From Mesorhizobium sp. (GTDB taxonomy: Bacteria; Pseudomonadota; Alphaproteobacteria; Rhizobiales; Rhizobiaceae), in assembly GCF_024710845.1 (NCBI RefSeq), contig NZ_JANJTZ010000056.1, positions 62,001 through 126,000 of the forward strand: a stretch of 64,000 nucleotides of DNA, given 5' to 3'. Made by a program: the position numbers and the translations under genes. This document shows, piece by piece, positions 27,962 through 37,111 of the stretch (positions are counted from its first letter, which is position 1; each line of letters begins with the position of its first letter). The notes beneath the pieces are model-generated. The model was not told where the DNA came from and searched no databases. It saw only the letters and a list, made by a program, of their open reading frames with translations.

Positions 27962-28660
27962 TCAAAGCTTGGAGTCGATGATGGCGGACAGTTCGCCAAC
28001 CGATAGGGCCCCCGCATATTTGTCGCCATTGATGAAGAAGGTCGGGGTGGAATCGACCTTGAACTCGTCGGCGCCACGCGTACGCACCGCTCTGATGTCC
28101 TCCAGAAGCTTCTGGTTGGTCAAGCAGGCGGTGAAGGACTCCTGTGAAAAACCCGCCAGCTTGGAGATTTGCAGAAGCGCAGCCTGCGCGTCTTCTGCCC
28201 GTGCCCAGTTGCTCTGCTGCTTGAACAGCACGTCGACCATGGCAAAATACTTGTCCTCGGAGCAGCGGGCGAGCATGAAGCCGGCCTCGGCGCGCGGATC
28301 GAACGGGAATTCGCGCATGATCAGCCGCGCCTTGCCGGTGTCGATATACTTTGTCTTGATCTCGGGCAGCGTCGTCGCGTGGAAGGTCGCGCAGTGCGGG
28401 CAGGTCATCGAGGCATATTCGACGATCGTCACCGGCGCGTCGGCCTTGCCGAGCATCTTTTCGGGTAGGACGCCTGGCTCCACGAGCTTGGCCATGTCGA
28501 CGGTGCCCTGCGAGGCAGGGGCGGAGGCCGTCGGCGCGGACGGAGCCGCGGGCTGTTCGGCCGGCTTCGGCGCATCGTCACTGCAAGCTGCGAGCAATGC
28601 TGTCGCGGACACCGCGCCTAGCGAAAGAAGAACGTCCCTGCGACGTGTCGAAAAGCTCAT
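27962..28660 (-). CDS. DsbA-family thiol-disulfide protein
   Basis: 232 residues from the ATG at 28660, with AGGTGA about 6 bases upstream. The N-terminus has RRRDVLLSLGAVSATALLAAC, a signal with a lipobox-like LAAC and an adjacent twin Arg; secretion route is not certain. A Pro/Ala-rich stretch follows, then the thioredoxin fold with active site YASMTCPHCATFH (CPHC) and VDSTPTFFING as the cis-Pro loop. It should oxidise or isomerise disulfides in the periplasm. It sits between DUF721 and smc in one transcription unit. Confidence 0.92.
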   Translation of the reverse strand: MSFSTRRRDVLLSLGAVSATALLAACSDDAPKPAEQPAAPSAPTASAPASQGTVDMAKLVEPGVLPEKMLGKADAPVTIVEYASMTCPHCATFHATTLPEIKTKYIDTGKARLIMREFPFDPRAEAGFMLARCSEDKYFAMVDVLFKQQSNWARAEDAQAALLQISKLAGFSQESFTACLTNQKLLEDIRAVRTRGADEFKVDSTPTFFINGDKYAGALSVGELSAIIDSKL

Positions 28661-28781
28661 GTGAATCACCTGTTGCCGAGAGAATGCGGGTTAGCGACTA
28701 GCAGATGCCGCTTAGCACGCCAAATATGGCAAGATTGGCCGCCTGCCTATTCCGATTGCCGACGTTTCGTTCACGAACACG

Positions 28782-29282
28782 CTATCGCCGGCCGCGTTCG
28801 GCGGCAACCGCGCGGCCGAGCTTCTCCAACGAGGCGCGCAATGCCTCATCCTCGATGCCAGCGACCGATGAGGCGATGCCCGCCGCCTCGTCACGCGTCA
28901 GTTCGCGCGGGCGGCGTTTGAGCGGCTTGTGGGCGGCGACAGGCTTTTGCAGGATGCGCACCCTGCCGATCGCCGCAAAGCCGAGAAAGGCGTTGATACG
29001 GGCGATGATCTCGCCAGTCTGGTGCTGCAGATGCAGCGCCGCCGCGCCTTCGCAGGCCACCACCAGCGTGGCGGGCTCGAACGGATCGTCCTCGCCTGCG
29101 CGGCGCGGCCAGAGGATCTTTTCCGGACGGGTGCTGTCGGCGAGGCGCGGGCCCACTATCTCTTCCCACGACTGGACGAGACCGGTCGATATGCCGGCCT
29201 TGCGCCGCAGGACGGGATCGAGGATCGCCGTGGCGAGATCGCCGACCGGCCGTGCGTTGCCCGATGAGGATTTGCCTGTCAT
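28782..29282 (-). CDS. DUF721 domain protein (DciA-like)
   Basis: 166 residues from the ATG at 29282. The DUF721 pattern is seen in LVQSWEEIVGPRLADST, LVVACEGAAALHLQHQ and IARINAFLGF, followed by a basic Arg-rich tail. DciA, the bacterial replicative helicase operator, belongs to this family, so a DNA-replication role is plausible by homology. The ORF extends upstream in frame to 29354, but the longer start has an implausible Cys/Trp-rich leader. It is divergent from mutY over about 60 bp and co-directional with the DsbA gene. Confidence 0.85.
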   Translation of the reverse strand: MTGKSSSGNARPVGDLATAILDPVLRRKAGISTGLVQSWEEIVGPRLADSTRPEKILWPRRAGEDDPFEPATLVVACEGAAALHLQHQTGEIIARINAFLGFAAIGRVRILQKPVAAHKPLKRRPRELTRDEAAGIASSVAGIEDEALRASLEKLGRAVAAERGRR

Positions 29283-29342
29283 GAACCAGTCGCGGCGAAC
29301 CGCCCCATGTCGTACCGGACAATTACACCAACCCGACTCCCG

Positions 29343-30461
29343 ATGACATCCCAAAGTCCAGATAAGACCCAGGCCGGAATGAGCACAGGCTTCGCCGCGC
29401 TACTGCTCGACTGGTACGACCGCCACGCCCGCGACCTGCCGTGGCGGGTGCCGCCGTCGAAGGTCGCCGGAGGCGTGCGCCAGGACCCGTATCTCGTCTG
29501 GCTGTCCGAAATCATGCTGCAACAGACCACGGTTTCGGCGGTGCGCCCCTATTTCCGCGCCTTCGTCGACAAATGGCCGACGGTCAGAGAACTCGCGGCG
29601 GCGCCGGTCGACGACGTCATGAAGGCCTGGGCGGGGCTTGGATACTATTCCCGAGCGCGCAACCTGAAGAAATGCGCCGATGCAGTCGTTGCCGAGTATG
29701 GCGGCCGGTTCCCCGAAACGGAAGCCGGCCTGCGCGCCCTGCCCGGCATCGGCCCCTACACGGCAGCCGCCATCGCCGCGATCGCTTTCGACCGGCCGGC
29801 GACGGTGGTCGACGGCAATGTCGAGCGGGTGGTCACCCGCTACCGCGCCATCGGAACGCCGCTGCCTGAGGCCAAGCCGGAGATCGGCGCTTTCGTCGGA
29901 TCCGCCGTTCCTGGGAGCCGGCCCGGCGATTTCGCCCAGGCGATGATGGATCTCGGCGCGACGATCTGCACGCCGAAGCGACCGGCCTGCGTGCTCTGCC
30001 CGCTGAGGGACGGGTGCGTCGCGCTGAAGGCCGGCGACCCGGAGTTCTACCCGGTCAAGGCGGCGAAGAAGGAGAAGCCGAAGCGGGTCGGTGCCGCCTT
30101 CGTGGCCGTTCGCCGCGACGGGGCCGTGCTCTTGCGCAAGCGGCCCGACAAGGGGCTGCTCGGCGGAATGGCCGAAGTTCCGGGCACCGACTGGACGGCG
30201 AGGATCGACGGCGCAACCGGGACGGAGGCCGCGCCCTTCCGCGCCAACTGGCGGGCAAAGGGCTCGATTGCCCATGTCTTCACCCATTTCGAGCTCGAAC
30301 TCTCGGTCTTCCTCGCCTATGTCGACGCGCCACCCCCGCCCGGCTACTGGTGGTCGAATCCGGGCGAAATCCACAGCGAAGCGCTGCCAACCGTCATGAA
30401 AAAGGTGATCGAGGCTGCGATAGAGGGCGCGACCCAGAAGCCGCGCCGGGGAGTTGCATGA
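29343..30461 (+). CDS. mutY: A/G-specific adenine glycosylase
   Basis: 372 residues from the ATG at 29343; ATGs at 29307 and 29379 are in frame and none has a clear ribosome-binding site. The helix-hairpin-helix GPD motif is LPGIGPYTAAA followed by VVDGNVERV with the catalytic Asp. The catalytic Glu lies in EIMLQQTTV, and the 4Fe-4S ligands are C-x6-C-x2-C-x5-C in CTPKRPACVLCPLRDGC. A NUDIX-like C-terminal domain for 8-oxoguanine recognition follows (RPDKGLLGGMAEVPG). The enzyme removes adenine opposite 8-oxoG. The stop overlaps the next start by 4 bp (ATGA). Confidence 0.95.
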   Translation: MTSQSPDKTQAGMSTGFAALLLDWYDRHARDLPWRVPPSKVAGGVRQDPYLVWLSEIMLQQTTVSAVRPYFRAFVDKWPTVRELAAAPVDDVMKAWAGLGYYSRARNLKKCADAVVAEYGGRFPETEAGLRALPGIGPYTAAAIAAIAFDRPATVVDGNVERVVTRYRAIGTPLPEAKPEIGAFVGSAVPGSRPGDFAQAMMDLGATICTPKRPACVLCPLRDGCVALKAGDPEFYPVKAAKKEKPKRVGAAFVAVRRDGAVLLRKRPDKGLLGGMAEVPGTDWTARIDGATGTEAAPFRANWRAKGSIAHVFTHFELELSVFLAYVDAPPPPGYWWSNPGEIHSEALPTVMKKVIEAAIEGATQKPRRGVA

Positions 30462-31066
30462 CCGAAATCCGCCATATCGTCTTCGACATCGGCAAGGTGC
30501 TGATCCACTACGATCCCGACCTGCCCTACAGCCGGCTGATCCCGGACGCCGAGAAGCGCCGCTGGTTCTTCGAGAATGTCTGCACGTCCGACTGGAATAT
30601 CGAACAGGACCGCGGGCGGGCCTGGGCGGAAGCCGAGGCGCTGCTGATCGCGCGCTACCCGGACGAGGCAGACAATATCCGCGCCTTCCGGCGGCATTGG
30701 CACGAGATGGTGCCGCACCACTACGAGGATTCGGTCGCGCTCATGCTGGGCCTCATCGAGGACGGCCGCGACGTGACGATGCTCACCAACTTCGCCGCCG
30801 ACACCTTTTCCGAAGCGCGGGTCAAGTTTCCGTTCCTCGACCGGCCGCGCGGCGTGACGGTGTCAGGCGAGATCGGGCTGATCAAACCGGAAAAAGCCAT
30901 CTACGACCGCCACGCGGCGGATTTCGGCCTCGATCCGTCGGCCAGCCTCTTCATCGACGACAGCGCGAAGAACGTGAAAGGCGCCATCGACGCCGGCTGG
31001 CAGGCGGTATTGTTCGAAGGCGCGGAGAAGCTGGAGGCGGATCTGAGGCGATTGGGAGTGGCCTAA
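30458..31066 (+). CDS. HAD-superfamily phosphatase (YihX-like)
   Basis: 202 residues starting inside the mutY stop (ATGA overlap at 30458-30461). HAD motif I is VFDIGKVLIHYD, motif II is MLTNFAADT, the motif III lysine is in IKPEKAIYDR, and motif IV is LFIDDSAKNVKGA. The first Asp pair is changed to FDIG, as in the YihX/Gph-like subgroup whose members dephosphorylate sugar phosphates such as glucose-1-phosphate. Translational coupling to mutY suggests co-expression, perhaps clearing oxidised or phosphorylated metabolites, but that is inference. Confidence 0.9.
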   Translation: MTEIRHIVFDIGKVLIHYDPDLPYSRLIPDAEKRRWFFENVCTSDWNIEQDRGRAWAEAEALLIARYPDEADNIRAFRRHWHEMVPHHYEDSVALMLGLIEDGRDVTMLTNFAADTFSEARVKFPFLDRPRGVTVSGEIGLIKPEKAIYDRHAADFGLDPSASLFIDDSAKNVKGAIDAGWQAVLFEGAEKLEADLRRLGVA

Positions 31067-31074
31067 GGCGGCGA

Positions 31075-32290
<1,216 letters not shown>

Positions 32291-32363
32291 GCCCGCCGAT
32301 TTGCGGCGGCGGCCGGTTTGGTGTATTCGCCGCGCCCTTCTCCCTTCCCTCCAGGACCGTTCC

Positions 32364-33047
32364 ATGCCCCAGCCAGATCTCGTCATCTTCGATTGCGACG
32401 GCGTGCTCGTCGATTCCGAAGTGATCGCCGCGCGCGTCGACGCCGAACTGATCACGCGGGCCGGATTCCCGATCGAAGCGGAGGAGGTGGCGGAACGCTT
32501 CGCAGGCCTGACCTTCCACGACATCCTGCTGGAGGTCGAGAAGCTCTCGGCGATCCCGCTCCAGGCTTCGCTGATCGACGAGGAGCGCAAGCTTCTCGAC
32601 AACCGGCTCGCCAAGGAGGTTCGCGGCATCGACGGCGCGCGCGAAGCCGTCGCCCGTGTCCAGGCGCCGCGCTGCATCTGCTCGAATTCGACGCCCGACC
32701 GGTTAGAGATGATGCTGACCAAGACCGGGCTGCGGCCGCTGTTCGGCGACCACATATTCTCGGCGCGCGCAATTCCCGATGCCCGGCCGAAGCCCGCGCC
32801 GGACGTGTTCATCCATGCCGCGAAGGCGATGAACGCCGCCCCGGCGAATACATTCGTGATCGAGGATTCCGTTCACGGCGTGCATGCCGCCCGAGCTGCG
32901 GGCATGCGCGTCATCGGCTTCACCGGCGCTTCGCACAGCTATCCGGGCCACGCCGACCGGCTGACGGAGGCCGGTGCGGAAACCGTCATCCGCCGCCACG
33001 CGGATCTGCAGGCGGTTCTCGACGCGCTGTCGGAGTGGGCGGAGTAG
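32364..33047 (+). CDS. HAD-superfamily hydrolase (phosphoglycolate/beta-phosphoglucomutase-like)
   Basis: 227 residues from the ATG at 32364. Motif I is FDCDGVLVDSE with the nucleophile Asp and the acid/base Asp two residues on. A helical cap follows, motif II is CSNSTPDRL, the motif III Lys is in ARPKPAPDVFIHA, and motif IV is FVIEDSVHGVHAARAAG. This layout is subfamily I with a C1 cap, like Gph, YieH or 6-phosphogluconate phosphatases. The substrate is not assignable. Its end lies 9 bp from the stop of the facing lipoprotein gene. Confidence 0.92.
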   Translation: MPQPDLVIFDCDGVLVDSEVIAARVDAELITRAGFPIEAEEVAERFAGLTFHDILLEVEKLSAIPLQASLIDEERKLLDNRLAKEVRGIDGAREAVARVQAPRCICSNSTPDRLEMMLTKTGLRPLFGDHIFSARAIPDARPKPAPDVFIHAAKAMNAAPANTFVIEDSVHGVHAARAAGMRVIGFTGASHSYPGHADRLTEAGAETVIRRHADLQAVLDALSEWAE

Positions 33048-33056
33048 GCCGGCGGA

Positions 33057-33659
33057 TCAGTTGGTCTTCGGCTTCGGCTTCTTTTCCGGTCCCTGGTCGA
33101 ATCCGACATAGACAACGACCTTGCTGTCGGGGGGCGTCGGGAAGGTCACGTTCGGATCGTTGAAGACGAACTGCGCGGCTCCGCCAGAGGTGGAGATCGT
33201 GACGGGGTACTGGTGGAGTTGCGTGTAGAGCACCTCGTCGCCGCGCATCGCGGCGATGCGGATCGGCAGATTGACCGAGCTGTCCTTCCCGGCCGGGCCG
33301 GGAACGACGCGGCCGGCGGCGGCGACGTTCACGGTCATCGTGCCGGGGCCGTAACTGCAGGACCGCGTCACGTCACCGATCGAAGCCTGGTAGATGATCT
33401 TCGTCGGGTCGGCGTTGCCGTCCTTGTCCTTCCCGTCCTTCGTATAGCTGTCGTAGTAGGCTGTGCCGTCGCGCAGCTGAACGCGCGGGCAGAAGGCGCG
33501 CAGCTCGTTCAGCGCCACCTTTTCCTTGGGCGGCTCGCTGTTGCCGCCGAGTTTCAGCAATCCCACGGTGTCGCCTGACTGGCACCCGGCGGCGGCCAGA
33601 ATAAAGCCCGCGACCGCAATCTGGCCGAGAAAACGGCCACTGAACGAAGCTAACTGCAT
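33057..33659 (-). CDS. Exported lipoprotein of unknown function
   Basis: 200 residues from the ATG at 33659 (the ATG at 33677 is an in-frame alternative). The signal AVAGFILAAAGCQSG ends in a lipobox-like AAGC. The mature chain has CPRVQLRDGTAYYDSYTK and DVTRSCSYGPGTMTVNVAAA, with two Cys that could pair, and a strand-rich pattern before a Lys/Pro-rich tail. This looks like a small beta-domain outer-membrane lipoprotein seen across Rhizobiales, without a known role. It is divergent from thrC. Confidence 0.75.
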   Translation of the reverse strand: MQLASFSGRFLGQIAVAGFILAAAGCQSGDTVGLLKLGGNSEPPKEKVALNELRAFCPRVQLRDGTAYYDSYTKDGKDKDGNADPTKIIYQASIGDVTRSCSYGPGTMTVNVAAAGRVVPGPAGKDSSVNLPIRIAAMRGDEVLYTQLHQYPVTISTSGGAAQFVFNDPNVTFPTPPDSKVVVYVGFDQGPEKKPKPKTN

Positions 33660-33782
33660 GTACTGCACTTTCCTCACGCGACGCGGCCCTCTATACCAAC
33701 GCCGGTTTCAGAATGCGACCCGGATTGCGGCGGTTTTTCGGGGCACATCGGCATCGAACGCAAAGGCGACGGGCTCCAGCAG

Positions 33783-35186
33783 ATGAACTACGTCAGCACG
33801 CGAGGCGAGGCGCCCATCCTCGGTTTCTCGGACGCGCTGCTTGCAGGGCTCGCACGCGACGGCGGTCTCTACCTGCCGCAATCCTGGCCGCAGTTCTCGC
33901 CCGCCGAGATCCGCGCCATGCGGGAACTGTCCTATCCCGACCTCGCGATCCGGCTGCTGACGCCTTTCGTCGACGGCGAGATCGCAGAGGCGACGTTCTC
34001 GCAGATCGTGCGCGAAGCCTATGCCACATTCCGCCACGACGCGGTCTGCCCGATCGTCCAGCACGGGCCGCAAAGCTATCTGCTCGAGCTTTTCCACGGT
34101 CCGACGCTCGCCTTCAAGGACGTGGCGATGCAGTTGCTGGCGCGGCTGATGGACCATGTGCTCGCCGAGCGCGGCCAGCGCGCGACGATCGTCGGCGCGA
34201 CGTCGGGCGACACCGGGGGCGCTGCCATCGACGCCTTCGCCGGTCGCGACCGGACCGACATCTTCATCCTCTTCCCGCATGGCCGGGTCTCGCCGGTCCA
34301 GCAGCGCCAGATGACGACGTCGACTGCCGCGAACGTTCACGCCATCGCCGTTGAAGGCAACTTCGACGATTGCCAGGCGCTGGTGAAGGGCATGTTCAAC
34401 GACCACACCTTCCGCGACCGCACGATGCTGTCGGGCGTCAACTCGATCAACTGGGGCCGGATCATGGCCCAGATCGTCTACTACTTCTCCTCCGCGATCT
34501 CGCTCGGAGCGCCGGACAGGCAGGTGTCGTTCACGGTGCCCACCGGCAATTTCGGCGATATCTTCGCCGGATACGCGGCCAAGCGCATGGGCCTGCCGGT
34601 CGACCGGCTGGTGATTGCCACCAACGACAACGATATCCTCACACGGACGCTCGAGACCGGCAGCTACGAGACGCGCGGCGTCGTGGCGACCACCTCTCCG
34701 TCGATGGACATCCAGGTGTCGTCCAACTTCGAGCGCCTTCTCTTCGAGGCGGCCGGGCGCGATGCTGCTGCCGTGCGCGGCTACATGGACCGGCTAAAGC
34801 AATCCGGCGCCTTCACCATCGAGGCCGCTCATCTCGCTGCGATCCGTGCGGAATTCGACGCGGGCCGCTCGACGGTCGACGAGACCGCAGCGACGATCAG
34901 GCGGATCCTGTCGCGCAATTCCTACCTGCTCGACCCGCACAGCGCGATCGGGGTGCAGGTCGCCGGAACCATCGCCGGATCGTCGCCGATGGTGGTTCTG
35001 GCCACTGCCCATCCGGCCAAATTTCCCGACGCGGTCAAGTCGGCTACAGGTATCAGCCCCGCCTTGCCGGACTGGCTGTCGGACCTGATGTCGCGACGCG
35101 AAAACTACAAGGTTCTTCCCTCGGACCTGAAAATGATAGAAGACTACGTTTCCGCCCGGTCGAGGGCCGCCGCGGAGCGCGTTTAG
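33783..35186 (+). CDS. thrC: Threonine synthase
   Basis: 467 residues. N-terminal STRGEAPILGFSDALL and GGLYLPQSWP are typical for the bacterial long form of ThrC. The PLP lysine is in GPTLAFKDVAMQL, and GATSGDTGGAAI binds the PLP phosphate. TVPTGNFGDIFAGY is a further family element. The enzyme converts O-phosphohomoserine to threonine. The homoserine kinase gene thrB is in the same window but in another operon at 42.6 kb. The M16 peptidase gene follows after 14 bp. Confidence 0.96.
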   Translation: MNYVSTRGEAPILGFSDALLAGLARDGGLYLPQSWPQFSPAEIRAMRELSYPDLAIRLLTPFVDGEIAEATFSQIVREAYATFRHDAVCPIVQHGPQSYLLELFHGPTLAFKDVAMQLLARLMDHVLAERGQRATIVGATSGDTGGAAIDAFAGRDRTDIFILFPHGRVSPVQQRQMTTSTAANVHAIAVEGNFDDCQALVKGMFNDHTFRDRTMLSGVNSINWGRIMAQIVYYFSSAISLGAPDRQVSFTVPTGNFGDIFAGYAAKRMGLPVDRLVIATNDNDILTRTLETGSYETRGVVATTSPSMDIQVSSNFERLLFEAAGRDAAAVRGYMDRLKQSGAFTIEAAHLAAIRAEFDAGRSTVDETAATIRRILSRNSYLLDPHSAIGVQVAGTIAGSSPMVVLATAHPAKFPDAVKSATGISPALPDWLSDLMSRRENYKVLPSDLKMIEDYVSARSRAAAERV

Positions 35187-35200
35187 GGAGTGAAGTGCGC

Positions 35201-36493
35201 ATGGGTGTTGAGGTAAGCCGTCTGTCGAACGGCCTGACGGTTGCAACCGAAACCCTACCCCATATCGAAACCGTAGCGCTCGGCGTCTGGGTCAGGTCGG
35301 GAGCGCGCGACGAGCGCAACGACGAGCACGGCATGGCGCACCTGCTCGAACACATGGCCTTCAAGGGCACGTCACGCCGCTCGGCCTGGCAGATCGCATC
35401 CGAGATCGAGAATGTTGGCGGCGAGATCAATGCCGCGACCAGCGTCGAAACGACCTCGTTCTACGCCCGCGTGCTGGAGGACGACGTGCCGCTGGCGATC
35501 GACATCCTCGCCGACATCCTGAACGATTCATCCTTCGACCCGGAGGAGCTCGAACGCGAGCAGCACGTCATCCTGCAGGAGATCGGCGCCGCGCACGACA
35601 CGCCCGACGACATCGTCTTCGACCGGTTCACCGAAAGCGCCTTCCGCAATCAGACGATCGGCCGCTCGATCCTTGGCACTCCGACGACGGTTGAATCTTT
35701 CACCTCGGCCAATATCCGCGACTTCATGGAACGCCAGTACGCCGCCGACAGGATGGTCGTGGTCGCGGCCGGCGCGGTCAAGCACGACGAGTTCGTCCGC
35801 CTGGTGGAGAAACACCTGGGAGGATTCCGCCCGACCTGCACGAGCAAGCCGGCCCTCGTCGCCTCCTATACCGGCGGCGATTTCCGCGAAATGCGCGACC
35901 TGCAGGATGCGCAGATCATTCTCGGCTTCGAAGGCCGGGCCTACCATGCGCGCGATTTCTACACGTCGCAGCTGCTCTCCATGATCCTCGGCGGCGGCAT
36001 GTCGAGCCGCCTGTTCCAGGAAGTGCGCGAGAAGCGCGGCCTCTGCTATTCGGTCTATGCGTTCCATTGGGGGTTCTCGGATACCGGAATCTTCGGCGTC
36101 CACGCAGCGACCGGGCAATCCGACATCGCCGAACTCGTGCCCGTGATCATGGACGAACTGCGCAAGGCCGGAGAAAACGTCTCGATGGAGGAGCTCAATC
36201 GCGCGCGCGCCCAGTACCGCGCCGGATTGATGATGTCGCGCGAGAGCGCTGCGAGCCGCGCCTCGCAGATTGCGCGACAGATCATGCTCTACGGCCAGCC
36301 GATCACGATGGAAGAGCTGCTAGACCGCCTGTCGAAGATCACCACGGAACGGCTGACCGATCTGTCTTCACGCCTGTTCTCCAGCACGCCGACCGTGGCC
36401 GGCATCGGCCCGATCGGAGGTCTCGCGCCCTACGATGCAATCCGCGAGACGCTCGCCGGCCCTGCTCCGCTGATGCGGAAGATCGCCGTCTGA
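35201..36493 (+). CDS. M16 family zinc peptidase (mitochondrial processing peptidase-like)
   Basis: 430 residues from the ATG at 35201. The inverted zinc motif is HLLEH (AHLLEHMAFKGT, near residue 50), and the third ligand Glu is in the ENVGGEINAATSVETTSFYA region, as in pitrilysins. The glycine-rich FGxxGGGMSSRLFQEVREKRGLCYS element (split here as ILGGGMSSRLF and REKRGLCYSV) matches the beta-MPP branch. These bacterial homologues are thought to degrade peptides; the substrate is not known. The gene starts 14 bp after thrC and 15 bp before the acetyltransferase, in one operon. Confidence 0.95.
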   Translation: MGVEVSRLSNGLTVATETLPHIETVALGVWVRSGARDERNDEHGMAHLLEHMAFKGTSRRSAWQIASEIENVGGEINAATSVETTSFYARVLEDDVPLAIDILADILNDSSFDPEELEREQHVILQEIGAAHDTPDDIVFDRFTESAFRNQTIGRSILGTPTTVESFTSANIRDFMERQYAADRMVVVAAGAVKHDEFVRLVEKHLGGFRPTCTSKPALVASYTGGDFREMRDLQDAQIILGFEGRAYHARDFYTSQLLSMILGGGMSSRLFQEVREKRGLCYSVYAFHWGFSDTGIFGVHAATGQSDIAELVPVIMDELRKAGENVSMEELNRARAQYRAGLMMSRESAASRASQIARQIMLYGQPITMEELLDRLSKITTERLTDLSSRLFSSTPTVAGIGPIGGLAPYDAIRETLAGPAPLMRKIAV

Positions 36494-36508
36494 CCGGCCG
36501 CGAACGCG

Positions 36509-37105
36509 ATGTTCGCGCTACCCTTCTTCCGTCAGCCCTTACCGGCACTCATCGGGCAGAAGGTCTCCCTGCGACCACCGGTCATGTCCGACTATGCCCA
36601 ATGGGCCGCGGTGCGTCACGAAAGCGAGCAGTTCCTCGCACCGTGGGAGCCCAAATGGGCCAACGACGAACTGGACCGCCCTGCCTGGCGGCAACGGATG
36701 CGGCGATACCGAGAAGAAATCGCCCAGGGCAGCGGCATGCCCTTCCTCATCTTCGAGAAATCGACCGGCAAGCTTGCCGGCGGCATCACCTTGGGCAACA
36801 TTCGCCACGGCGTCGCCCAGTCGGGGCAGATCGGCTACTGGATGGGGGTCAATCATGCCGGCAAGGGCTTCATGCGCGAGGCCGTCCTGCTGGTCGTCAA
36901 GTTCGGTTTCGAGACGCTCAGGTTGCACCGGATCGAGGCTGCCTGTATTCCCAGCAACGACCGTTCGATCCGGGTGCTTGAAAAAGCCGGATTCCGACGC
37001 GAAGGACTTCTGCGCTCCTACCTGCGAATCAATGGCGCCTGGCAGGATCACCTTCTTTATGCGCTCATTGCCGGAGACGGCGGGCAAGGACAGGAACAGG
37101 GCTAG
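36509..37105 (+). CDS. GNAT acetyltransferase, RimJ/RimL type
   Basis: 198 residues. The fold matches ribosomal-protein N-acetyltransferases: IGQKVSLRPPVMSDYAQW at the N-terminus, GQIGYWMGVNHAGKGFMREAV (acetyl-CoA P-loop region, Q/GxxGxG-like) and LHRIEAACIPSNDRSIRVLEK with the C-terminal EKAGFRREGLLR motif. RimJ acetylates the N-terminal Ala of ribosomal protein S5 in E. coli, and paralogues have other targets. It lies between the M16 peptidase and the GGDEF-EAL gene with gaps of 15 and 6 bp. Confidence 0.92.
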   Translation: MFALPFFRQPLPALIGQKVSLRPPVMSDYAQWAAVRHESEQFLAPWEPKWANDELDRPAWRQRMRRYREEIAQGSGMPFLIFEKSTGKLAGGITLGNIRHGVAQSGQIGYWMGVNHAGKGFMREAVLLVVKFGFETLRLHRIEAACIPSNDRSIRVLEKAGFRREGLLRSYLRINGAWQDHLLYALIAGDGGQGQEQG

Positions 37106-37111
37106 CAGCTT

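Noticed and set aside
33660-33782. Threonine attenuator before thrC
   Set aside because: No leader peptide rich in Thr or Ile codons and no terminator-antiterminator pair is visible.
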